From positions 42,799 through 89,793 of IMG/VR virus record IMGVR_UViG_3300030116_001948: a DNA stretch of 46,995 bases. One strand, 5' to 3'. Made by a program: the position numbers and the translations under genes. Under the pieces are notes generated by a model, which searched no databases, had not been told where the DNA came from, and was given only the letters and a program-made list of their open reading frames with translations. This DNA comes from a virus. Within the stretch, counting starts at the first letter, position 1. Each line of letters starts with the position of its first letter. Of the stretch, positions 1 to 7,037 are shown piece by piece.

Positions 1-1004
1 GTTTTATTTGTTCCACCGTCATTAACTCTTAATAGTAAATCGCCATCTTGTACATTGTTAGCTAAATATAAATTTGTACCACTATCTTTTTCTATAAAAC
101 TATCTGCTGTACTATTTACATTTATAACTGCGTTAGTTCCACCTGTAAGTGTTAATTGTCCACCACCGCCTATTGTTAAATTATTGCTTGAATTAATAGT
201 AACATTAGATTCACCACGAATAGAACTAGAACCATTACCTGTTAAAATTCTGTCATTAGCAAGATTACTAATACCCAAGTTAGATTCATTCCATATTTTA
301 CTCCAAGTAGCATAAGAAGTGTTTACAGTAGTAGTACCTACATACAACTCTGCATTACTACTATATCCAACAGCTATACCACCCCAACCACCACCAGAAT
401 CTCTGTTAGCAATTTTATGAAAATAAAAATATGTTGAGCCAGGATTACCATAATTTTGATTTCCACTTCTCATCATACCACCAAAACCTACTGGAAAATC
501 AGCCCAGTTTTGTTCACTTAATTGATTACCTTCTAATCCAGTTGAACCTACAGTACCTACATTACTTACATTGTCTTGCATACCATTTGAAAATGTAATT
601 TTACCAGTAGATGTATCTGCAGCATTACTTCTTAAATATTTAGGATCTGTGTGTTGTGTAATACTTGATGCTGCAATTCTTGCATCTGCAAAAGTTCCTG
701 ATGTAATCTTAGAAGCTGCTAAATTAGCTATCCTAGCTGCTGCTACTGTACCACTTGTAATTAAATTTCCACTATGATTACCTAAATTGAGTGTTACTGT
801 ACCAGATGTACCACCACCAGATAAACCAGTACCAGCTGTTACGCCTTCAATATCTCCAGAAGAAGCACTACCAATAGCAGTTATGGTGCTACCTACTTTA
901 GTATATAGTTGATTGTTAGTATAATCATATACTAATTCATATTCATCTATACTACCTGAAACAGGTGCACCATCACCTCTTTTTATTAATAACTTACTAG
1001 CCAT
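1..1004 (-). CDS. Tail fibre protein, N-terminal part (runs off the left edge)
   Basis: An open frame starts with ATG at 1004 and stays open to base 1 (334 codons, no stop), so the C-terminus is missing. The first about 48 residues (MASKLLIKRGDGAPVSG...) and residues about 245-334 nearly match the fibre gene at 43921-46848. The residues between do not match at all. The middle contains a T-G-T-V-A-A-A-R-I-type repeat and a Gly/Asn/Trp-rich stretch (GGGWGGIAVGYSS) typical of phage fibre shaft and tip domains. It follows the 271-aa gene by 9 bases. It is probably a second allele of the same fibre gene and would be expected to end in an S74 chaperone domain, which cannot be seen here. Confidence 0.85.
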   Translation of the reverse strand, partial: MASKLLIKRGDGAPVSGSIDEYELVYDYTNNQLYTKVGSTITAIGSASSGDIEGVTAGTGLSGGGTSGTVTLNLGNHSGNLITSGTVAAARIANLAASKITSGTFADARIAASSITQHTDPKYLRSNAADTSTGKITFSNGMQDNVSNVGTVGSTGLEGNQLSEQNWADFPVGFGGMMRSGNQNYGNPGSTYFYFHKIANRDSGGGWGGIAVGYSSNAELYVGTTTVNTSYATWSKIWNESNLGISNLANDRILTGNGSSSIRGESNVTINSSNNLTIGGGGQLTLTGGTNAVINVNSTADSFIEKDSGTNLYLANNVQDGDLLLRVNDGGTNK

Positions 1005-1151
1005 TATAACCTATTAGTTAGCGTATGTTCCTAGATCTATTGTAACATTTGTCATGGTAGAACTATCTATATTAGCTACTAAAGCTCCTTTAGTAAATCC
1101 ACTCATATTACCAGTGCTAGAAGCTGTTGCTGTTGTAGTTCCTAAAGTCCA
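1..1151. repeat. Left copy of a terminal near-repeat with a swapped centre
   Basis: Bases 1 to about 270 align with 46097 to about 46366, and bases 876-1151 align with 46720-46995. In the 276-base flank I count four substitutions by eye. Between the flanks the two copies are unrelated in sequence and length (about 605 bases here, about 353 in the other copy). The frame is kept in both. This is either one circular locus seen as two alleles or a tandem duplication of a fibre module. Confidence 0.85.
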
Positions 1152-1829
1152 TTTATCTGCACTTTCATCAAAGAATATTGTAGCATTATCACCTGTAGAA
1201 CCACGTTCTATAATAAGACCACAATCATTTGCATTACTTCCTGCTCCACTATTAAGTTCTAACAACGGATCACTTACTGTAGTATTAGTAGTATTTACAG
1301 TAGTTGTTGTACCACTTACTGTAAGATTACCACTAACTGTTAAATTTTGTGCAATAGTAATACTATTAGCCAATTTATCTCCAGTAACTGCGTCATTTGC
1401 AATATGTGCTGTATCAATAGAACCATCTACATACTGGTCACTATCTACAGAATTAGCTGACATATGTGCTAAATCTACAGCTCCATTTGCAATATGTTCA
1501 CTATCTACTGCATCATCTGCTAGTTTTGCCCCAGTAACTGCGTCAGCAGCTAATTCAGCTGTTGCTACTCCAAGATCTTTAATCTGTACTGCACCACTAT
1601 TTACTACAAAATTATTTGTAGAAAAAGATGCTTTACCTTTAACACTTGATGTAGCGTCAGGAAGATTCACTTCCAACTCTGTTACTGTAACTGTATTACT
1701 TGCTGTTTGTTTACCTATATATAGTTTGCCAGCAGCATTATCCCATGCCAACTCACCATACAACAAAGAAGCTGGTGCTCCAGCACTTGCACCATATACG
1801 CTCTTTTTAATCTGTAATGTACTTGCCAT
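1014..1829 (-). CDS. Repeat-rich tail fibre / fibre-adaptor protein (271 aa)
   Basis: ATG at 1829 with a good AAGGAG site. The N-terminus (MASTLQIKKSVYGASAGAPA, then LLYGELAWDN...GKLYIGK) resembles phage fibre head domains and is a distant version of the start of the downstream fibre. Residues about 85-155 hold short repeats of the form A-D-D-A-V-D-S-E-H-I-A-N-G, expected to form a fibrous beta structure. The rest is Thr/Ser/Asn-rich. A partial second copy of its 3' end lies at 46858-46995. The role as a virion fibre or its attachment piece is inferred from composition and position beside the S74 fibre. Confidence 0.8.
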   Translation of the reverse strand: MASTLQIKKSVYGASAGAPASLLYGELAWDNAAGKLYIGKQTASNTVTVTELEVNLPDATSSVKGKASFSTNNFVVNSGAVQIKDLGVATAELAADAVTGAKLADDAVDSEHIANGAVDLAHMSANSVDSDQYVDGSIDTAHIANDAVTGDKLANSITIAQNLTVSGNLTVSGTTTTVNTTNTTVSDPLLELNSGAGSNANDCGLIIERGSTGDNATIFFDESADKWTLGTTTATASSTGNMSGFTKGALVANIDSSTMTNVTIDLGTYAN

Positions 1830-1839
1830 TTATCTCTCC

Positions 1840-2097
1840 TTATGGTTGATAGCTGCCGCCATCTATTGCCTCATTTTGCAAAAGAACATCTGCGTCTTTT
1901 ACACTTATTGTTGTAGTGCCATTGCTTGTACTAGTTTCAATTCCAGTACCTGCTGCAATATTATCTGTTAATCCATCGGCAGATGTAATTTGTACGTCTG
2001 CACTACCATTGTCAATCTTTAATTGATTATTGTCATAAAAAACAATTTTTTTATACACATCTTTAATCTTGTTTGGTCCTGTTAAACTTCCACCCAT
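1840..2097 (-). CDS. Small fibre-associated virion protein (85 aa)
   Basis: ATG at 2097 overlaps the stop of the upstream gene (TAATG), so translation is probably coupled. The product is rich in Asp, Thr, Ser and Asn, with a stretch TDNIAAGTGIETSTSNGTTT like the linkers seen in tail-fibre proteins. It sits between connector-type genes and the 271-aa fibre gene, which suggests a structural role at the tail. No catalytic motif or membrane segment is visible. Confidence 0.7.
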   Translation of the reverse strand: MGGSLTGPNKIKDVYKKIVFYDNNQLKIDNGSADVQITSADGLTDNIAAGTGIETSTSNGTTTISVKDADVLLQNEAIDGGSYQP

Positions 2098-2393
2098 TAT
2101 GTTGTCACTCCTATATCATCATAAGTTGGTTCACTTACATCTGCTACATCACTATAAGTAGGATTAGCTACTGCACTTACATTACTAAAAGTATATACAC
2201 TTCTTGTAATATCAGTATAAATACTACTGCTTGGATCACTTATATCACTAAGTGTCACATCAGCTGGTAGTGATAAGTCTGTAAAATTACCATCTGTGTT
2301 ATCATTAAAATGTTGTTCAAGATCATTAAATGATACATTAATATCACTAAATGATGCTAAACCAAAGTTTCCTTTTTTCCAGGTATTTGCCAT
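2097..2393 (-). CDS. Small structural protein with S/T-D-I/V repeats (98 aa)
   Basis: ATG at 2393 overlaps the previous stop (TAATG). The N-terminus reads MANTWKKGNFGLASFSDIN. The remainder contains repeated S-D-(I/V), Y-T-D-I, Y-S-D-V and Y-D-D-I units, acidic and Ser/Thr-rich, which suggests an extended beta-rich virion piece. The function is unknown; the place in the tail-gene block supports a structural protein. Confidence 0.7.
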   Translation of the reverse strand: MANTWKKGNFGLASFSDINVSFNDLEQHFNDNTDGNFTDLSLPADVTLSDISDPSSSIYTDITRSVYTFSNVSAVANPTYSDVADVSEPTYDDIGVTT

Positions 2394-2821
2394 TAAAAAC
2401 TATGTTGTACTATTCTTCTTCTACCACTAATACGACCTCTGTTCGCAAAAGTCTTACCTTCTTTAATACCTTTTTCAAACTTACGTTCAAAGTATGGTGC
2501 CATCTGAATCATATCTGGTTTTGTTTCATATCCCAACTGAATAGCTTTATCAACTAAATATTGATGAAACTGTGTTGGTAATTCACTCTGTTCAGACATT
2601 AATGCTGTACTTTCTAATGTAGAAGATCCAGATGAGTTTACACCAAAGTGCAATGCTTTCTTGTGATAAAACAATGTTATCGTATGAACAGCAGTTACAC
2701 TTTTAAATAATTCTTTTTCATTTTGGCTAGAATCATATAATGCAATACCAATTGAGTCACGTTCTACCCAATATACGTGTTGCTTTGTTTGTCTAGCATT
2801 TAATCTATCTCTATGGCTCAT
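2393..2821 (-). CDS. Conserved phage virion-type protein (142 aa)
   Basis: ATG at 2821 overlaps the preceding stop. The sequence has IGIALYDSS near residue 25, TITLFYHKKA near 48-57, LPTQFHQYLVDKAIQLGYE near 82-100, and a C-terminus KPDMIQMAPYFERKFEKG followed by the basic NRGRISGRRRI. This pattern is familiar from uncultured marine phage structural blocks, always next to adaptor-like genes. It may be a neck or head-to-tail connector component; that assignment is inference from position. Confidence 0.7.
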   Translation of the reverse strand: MSHRDRLNARQTKQHVYWVERDSIGIALYDSSQNEKELFKSVTAVHTITLFYHKKALHFGVNSSGSSTLESTALMSEQSELPTQFHQYLVDKAIQLGYETKPDMIQMAPYFERKFEKGIKEGKTFANRGRISGRRRIVQHSF

Positions 2822-3099
2822 TATGTTATATCCCTATACTCTGGTCTACCTTGTAGACGTTTAATTGATTTTACATTACCATCTTCGTCTTGCATATCTA
2901 CAGATTTAATTTCTAATATAGAATCTTTTAATCCGTAATAACGTTGACCTGATACTGTATCAAACTGAGTAGCTTCATCTAATATCAGTGTTCTAGAACA
3001 AAATTCATCTGATGCTTGATTTAGTAATTTAATTACTTCCACATTACCAAGATCTGGATGATGCTTTTGTACTAGTTCAATCATTTCCTGCAGCTTCAT
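2821..3099 (-). CDS. Head-tail adaptor-like protein (92 aa)
   Basis: ATG at 3099 with AGGAG upstream; it overlaps the end of the 284-aa gene by 23 bases. The protein begins MKLQEMIELVQKHHPDLGN, then NQASDEFCSRTLILDEAT and GQRYYGLKDSILEIKSVDM. A helical N-terminus followed by a fibronectin-like strand pattern is the usual look of small phage adaptor or connector proteins placed after portal and capsid genes. Family assignment is by appearance only. Confidence 0.65.
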   Translation of the reverse strand: MKLQEMIELVQKHHPDLGNVEVIKLLNQASDEFCSRTLILDEATQFDTVSGQRYYGLKDSILEIKSVDMQDEDGNVKSIKRLQGRPEYRDIT

Positions 3100-3931
3100 T
3101 TGGCACTCCTATTGGTTGTAGTCTCATCGATGAAAACATTGTTAAAAACTCTATTAATTGTCTAGATACTTTAAAATACTGACTTTCATACCATCCATAT
3201 TGACTAGTATCTCCTTGTAGTTCAGCTTGATAGTTGCTCAAAAATACATTCATTTTATTCAAGTATGCATTTGCTAATTCTACATCCTCGTCTGCTAAAT
3301 AATCTCCTACAATATTAAACCACTTATTTACATTAACTCTATCTGATTCAGTACCTTGATTTGCACTAGCATCTATTGTAGTTAAGTTAGTAGCACCTGT
3401 AGGCTTGTCTATTTCATTCATTCTTTTTTGCAATACTTGTAATGCTGCATATAAAACAACACCTCTAAAATACTCAGAAGGCAAGTTTGTAATACTAGTA
3501 GCATTTAAAGCAAAACTTGTATTCGGTGTTATGTGTCTTAACACTGCTTTTTGTGCTGCTGTTGGTACTGGTAATACTTTTAATACATTACCATCTATAA
3601 AATATCTAGGATCAGTAACTGTAGCAAAATAAATGCTATCTGAATCTAATGCATTAAAACTATCTCCAAAACTAATTCTTCTACAAAATTTAGATGCTGT
3701 TCCAGTATCTGCTTGCTCTCTAACAACAGAAATAATATCTATCACATCAGTTAATGTATAACCACTATCACTTGTAATATCTTGTGTTTGTGTTAATCGT
3801 TCTGATAAAGCAGGATTCTTTGCAATAATTCTTTGCACGTATTTATTGCCCTCTTTACAAAACTCTAATGCTTCTGTTGTAATATCAGATATACTACCAG
3901 TTATTGCTTCTATGTCAGTTTGTAAGCTCAT
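3077..3931 (-). CDS. Virion protein of the connector region (284 aa)
   Basis: ATG at 3931 overlaps the stop of the upstream 71-aa gene by four bases (ATGA). Mixed alpha/beta sequence: an acidic N-terminal helix, a middle part with DPRYFIDGNVLKVLPVPTAA, the helix YFRGVVLYAALQVLQKRMNE near residues 154-175, and a long amphipathic C-terminal part. No enzyme motif is seen. Position between the capsid block and the adaptor suggests a tail or connector component. Not recognised beyond that. Confidence 0.65.
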   Translation of the reverse strand: MSLQTDIEAITGSISDITTEALEFCKEGNKYVQRIIAKNPALSERLTQTQDITSDSGYTLTDVIDIISVVREQADTGTASKFCRRISFGDSFNALDSDSIYFATVTDPRYFIDGNVLKVLPVPTAAQKAVLRHITPNTSFALNATSITNLPSEYFRGVVLYAALQVLQKRMNEIDKPTGATNLTTIDASANQGTESDRVNVNKWFNIVGDYLADEDVELANAYLNKMNVFLSNYQAELQGDTSQYGWYESQYFKVSRQLIEFLTMFSSMRLQPIGVPNEAAGND

Positions 3932-4143
3932 ATCTTCATTTTACCTTTTTTTCTTAATACGTCAGCTGCACTTTCTAATGCACTTTCTCTATACATTTTC
4001 TTTTGTATGCCCAATTTTTTAGCTAATTCTAAGTTTGCAGAGGTATCTTTCAACTCTTGTAACGTAGGATTAAACAAACTGTCTTTACGTTTTCTTTTAC
4101 GTAAAGCTAATACTTGTTTAGTTGCTCTAGTAACCATACTCAT
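3928..4143 (-). CDS. Small basic head-region protein (71 aa)
   Basis: Starts MSMVTRATKQVLALRKRKRK, overlapping the preceding stop by four bases. The ATG two codons in (MVTR) is an alternative start. Strongly basic at both ends, helical in the middle (TSANLELAKKLGIQKKMYRE). Its first residues resemble those of the neighbouring 85-aa protein, hinting at an old duplication. A nucleic-acid-binding or capsid-internal role is possible but unproven. Confidence 0.65.
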   Translation of the reverse strand: MSMVTRATKQVLALRKRKRKDSLFNPTLQELKDTSANLELAKKLGIQKKMYRESALESAADVLRKKGKMKI

Positions 4144-4397
4144 GATTTTCTTAGAGGTAAAGAACCTCTACCTTTTTTACGTCTTTTTCTAGTTTTAAGT
4201 TTGTTAGGAATATTTATAAACTGTTTTCCTCCACTACTTAAAAACTCGTTAGCCATTCCTAAATCCATTTTAGGTGGATTAACAAAATCTGCAGGATTGT
4301 TTTTTCCTGTATGAAATAAAAAAGCATCTTCTGCCTGTCTATATCTTTTTAATCTTTTTTTAGCTGCTTTACCTAGTTTTCTAATTACCATGCTCAT
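4140..4397 (-). CDS. Small basic head-region protein (85 aa)
   Basis: ATG at 4397. The product begins MSMVIRKLGKAAKKRLKRY and ends with a second basic cluster (KLKTRKRRKKGRGSLPL). A less charged middle contains FHTGKNNPADFVNPPKMDLG. It is followed by the 71-aa gene through an ATGA overlap. Possibly a minor capsid or DNA-binding protein, judged only from charge and place after the capsid gene. Confidence 0.65.
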   Translation of the reverse strand: MSMVIRKLGKAAKKRLKRYRQAEDAFLFHTGKNNPADFVNPPKMDLGMANEFLSSGGKQFINIPNKLKTRKRRKKGRGSLPLRKS

Positions 4398-4399
4398 AA

Positions 4400-4639
4400 T
4401 TATTTCTCTTTCTTTTTCTTTCTTCTGTTAGCAAGTATTCCAATTCCAGCAACTACACCAGCTGCTGCTGCACCACCAAGAAGTAATTTACCCATACCTC
4501 TTCCTGCACCACTATATTTACCCATACTTTTAACAATAACAGGTTTAATAGCTGCTGCTTTGCTTTTTCTAGCTTGCTGCATTGCAGAAGGTTTTACTTG
4601 TCCCTCTTTTGGAAAATCTATCTTCATTTGTTTTGGCAT
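4400..4639 (-). CDS. Basic protein with one glycine/alanine-rich hydrophobic segment (79 aa)
   Basis: ATG at 4639 has a strong AAGGAG site. The N-terminal 48 residues are Lys/Gln-rich and soluble. A segment GKLLLGGAAAAGVVAGIGIL (about residues 50-69) could cross a membrane and is closed by NRRKKKKEK. First gene after the major capsid gene. Such a Gly/Ala helix with a lysine tail could be a small virion membrane-active peptide or a holin-like protein; neither is established. Confidence 0.65.
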   Translation of the reverse strand: MPKQMKIDFPKEGQVKPSAMQQARKSKAAAIKPVIVKSMGKYSGAGRGMGKLLLGGAAAAGVVAGIGILANRRKKKKEK

Positions 4640-4659
4640 TTCTCTCTCTCCTTTTAATA

Positions 4660-4683
4660 GAGGGGGAATATTTCATCCCCCTC
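4660..4683 (-). terminator. GC-rich hairpin after the capsid gene
   Basis: Between the capsid stop (4694) and the next gene, 4660-4667 and 4676-4683 form a perfect 8-bp stem (GAGGGGGA with TCCCCCTC) around an 8-base loop. In the leftward direction it is followed by TATTAAAAGG rather than a T run, so it is at best a partial terminator or an RNA-stabilising 3' end that lets the capsid mRNA accumulate above downstream genes. Confidence 0.5.
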
Positions 4684-4693
4684 ATTATTCAAC

Positions 4694-6121
4694 TTAACTA
4701 AACTGTAGTACAGTGTGTGTTTCTGGAAGTTGAATTTCAAGACCTGCTTCTGTAAGAATCATGTCTTTTCTTCCGTCAATGTCACGATTTTGAACGTTAG
4801 TGATAATTTGAGTATCTCTTGATACACCATTACCAACTAATGGTCTGTATGCTACATTGTTTAGATCAACCATAATAGCGGTGTTTTCATAAGCACCTCT
4901 AAATAGTGGTTCCATTACAAGATTTAAGTTACCATAAATAGTACTTACTCTTGTTACGTTGTGTCCAAATGAACCTTCAACGTTTTGAATGTCTAAACCA
5001 CTACCAGTTTGTGAGCTTAATGCCATAGTGTTACCTAGGAATGAAGTTCCGCCTAGTTTGTTAAAGTATGATATAACTTTTCTAGAAGCTAGAACAAGTT
5101 TCTCGCCGCTGTTTCCAGACTCTGGTGAGAATACATCTTCCATTGCGTCTACAAAAGTATCATATGAAGCATCTGCGTAAGTAAATGTTTTTACTTTACC
5201 ATAAGCTTCAGTGTAAGGTACAATACCCCAAGTTCTACGAATAGGACCTGAAGCTGTTGAATCGTCAGTACCAATACCGAATAACATAGCGTGTTCAAGA
5301 TCCATCTTATGTTCCATAAGTTTTTCTTGATATACTCTCATGTATTCGTTAGAAATACCACGATAACGAGTAGCAAGTGCTGTACCAGAGAATAAAGGCA
5401 CTGAAGTCTTAAAGATTTGACAATACCCTTCTCTGTTATAGAACTCGTCTCTCCAACTTTCAGGATCAGCAGAACCTTCAGCAAATGCAGAACCTACTAC
5501 TTGTCCATCGCCATCTGCTCTAAAAATTAATTTAGAAGCATTAGCAGGTGTAATTTGTCCAGCATTTGTTGCTGTGGCTCCATTAGAACCTGATGGTTTA
5601 TAATTTACTCTGATAAAACTCATTACAAGTCTAGCTGCTGCTGCATCTGAAGTTAAATCAGGTGCGGCTGTAATTTTGTAATAAGCGATAGCAGCTGTCT
5701 CACTTCCTACACCAGCATCAGAACCGTTAGCATCGTATTCACATTCGATAGCAACGATTTGATCTTTAAGTAAAAAGTTAGGTTGAACTGCTGTTGATAC
5801 TTCTCTTCCATATTTATCATATAAAACGTCTACATCAAAGTTTTGACCTGAAGCAATGTCGAAACCTGAACTGTAAGCAGCAGTAGTAACCGCAGCTTGC
5901 ACTTGAAAGTTTCTTCTTTGATATTGATGTCTTTGTTCCAAAAATTTAAATACAGGATCATCTGTAGGCTTATTTGCAACTTTTGATAAGTAAGTAAGAA
6001 AAGGTGATTGTTGAGGAGCTAATTCAGCTACACGTTCTCCAAAGTTAAAGATTCTTCTAGAATCATTAATTGAAGTACCCTGAACTGCTTCTCCTGGTCC
6101 TATGCTATATACATCAGACAT
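4694..6121 (-). CDS. Major capsid protein (475 aa)
   Basis: ATG at 6121 with AAAGGAG upstream. It lies directly after the scaffold-like gene and the portal, the classic head order. The sequence has the look of an HK97-fold capsid subunit: an N-terminal arm (RRIFNFGERVAELAPQQSPF), charged central domain, and a C-terminal half with EAYGKVKTFTYADASYDTF and MVDLNNVAYRPLVGNG. Its base composition is more even than that of its neighbours and a GC-rich hairpin follows it, both expected of a very highly expressed gene. The fold is inferred, not shown. Confidence 0.85.
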   Translation of the reverse strand: MSDVYSIGPGEAVQGTSINDSRRIFNFGERVAELAPQQSPFLTYLSKVANKPTDDPVFKFLEQRHQYQRRNFQVQAAVTTAAYSSGFDIASGQNFDVDVLYDKYGREVSTAVQPNFLLKDQIVAIECEYDANGSDAGVGSETAAIAYYKITAAPDLTSDAAAARLVMSFIRVNYKPSGSNGATATNAGQITPANASKLIFRADGDGQVVGSAFAEGSADPESWRDEFYNREGYCQIFKTSVPLFSGTALATRYRGISNEYMRVYQEKLMEHKMDLEHAMLFGIGTDDSTASGPIRRTWGIVPYTEAYGKVKTFTYADASYDTFVDAMEDVFSPESGNSGEKLVLASRKVISYFNKLGGTSFLGNTMALSSQTGSGLDIQNVEGSFGHNVTRVSTIYGNLNLVMEPLFRGAYENTAIMVDLNNVAYRPLVGNGVSRDTQIITNVQNRDIDGRKDMILTEAGLEIQLPETHTVLQFS

Positions 6122-6137
6122 CTTATTTCTCCTTTAA

Positions 6138-7028
6138 TTAAAATGGATTTCTCTTTTTATAGTTTGTAACCATAGAATCCATCATTTGATCTTCTATACT
6201 CTTATTAGATGACTGCTTATTAACACTCGGCTGCGTGCTGATAGGTTTAGGAATAGCTAACTTCTGTTGTCTTTGTGCATACTCAGAAGCTCTTTGGTCA
6301 ATAACATTAGGTTGTGCTACTGGGATGTTTTCACTTTCCGTTGAGTTTAATACCTTATGTAGTTTAACCAAATTATCTAGTGATAACGATTCTGGTGATG
6401 ACATTGTTTGTACAAAGTCGTTAGCTTGTTCAGGAGTGTATCCATAACCAGCTTGTAAATCAGACAACAATTGATTTTGTGACTGTAACTTTTGTTGTTC
6501 AGCCAGCTGTTGTTCTGAAAGTTGATTACGTTTTTCTTCCTGAGACATTAAGTATTCAGTCATATCGTCTAAATACTGTTCCTTAGCTGCAAGATATTTT
6601 GCAGATTTACTATCAGGATCAGTTAGTGCCTCGGAATTATCAAAGTCAGACGGTCTAACAGGCTTAACGGGTTTAACCATTTCCTTAGACTCAACTACTG
6701 GTTGAGGTTGTGCAGGAGCAGAAGATTCTTTCGACTTAAGAGCTTCTAATTCCTTTTTCAACGTTTCAACTTCAGCAGTTTTTTTATCTGCTTGACTCTG
6801 CCAATACTGAAATTGGTCAGGACTTTCCTTAGGATTACTAACATCAGATACTTCGGATGGTTCACTTTCAATGGTATTTTGGACTTCTTCGCCAACTTTA
6901 GCTACAAATTGGTCTGTATTCACTCCAAATACTTCATTAAAAATGTCATCGTCACCAGTAGGTACACTAGCAGTTGTAAGTGGATCTACTGATTGTTCTG
7001 TGTTTAGCATCTCATTTTCGTTACTCAT
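6138..7028 (-). CDS. Capsid assembly scaffolding protein (296 aa)
   Basis: ATG at 7028 with AGGAGG upstream. The protein is acidic at the N-terminus, has coiled-coil segments (QADKKTAEVETLKKELEALK near 74-93; a Gln/Glu-rich helix near 160-190), a Pro/Val/Lys linker (VKPVKPVRPSDFD) and a basic C-terminal tail (MVTNYKKRNPF). Placement between portal and capsid genes and this acidic-helical plan match phage scaffolds. No protease motif is visible. Confidence 0.8.
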   Translation of the reverse strand: MSNENEMLNTEQSVDPLTTASVPTGDDDIFNEVFGVNTDQFVAKVGEEVQNTIESEPSEVSDVSNPKESPDQFQYWQSQADKKTAEVETLKKELEALKSKESSAPAQPQPVVESKEMVKPVKPVRPSDFDNSEALTDPDSKSAKYLAAKEQYLDDMTEYLMSQEEKRNQLSEQQLAEQQKLQSQNQLLSDLQAGYGYTPEQANDFVQTMSSPESLSLDNLVKLHKVLNSTESENIPVAQPNVIDQRASEYAQRQQKLAIPKPISTQPSVNKQSSNKSIEDQMMDSMVTNYKKRNPF

Positions 7029-7037
7029 TTTATCCTC

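Noticed and set aside
1-1151. Diversity-generating retroelement as cause of fibre variation
   Set aside because: No reverse transcriptase gene was found, and the two copies differ by replacement of a whole segment, not by scattered changes at adenines.
1054-1971. Long rightward open frame (305 codons) opposite the fibre genes
   Set aside because: It is antisense to well-supported leftward genes, has no ribosome site, and consists of hydrophobic residues expected when Thr/Ser/Asn-rich fibre codons are read backwards.
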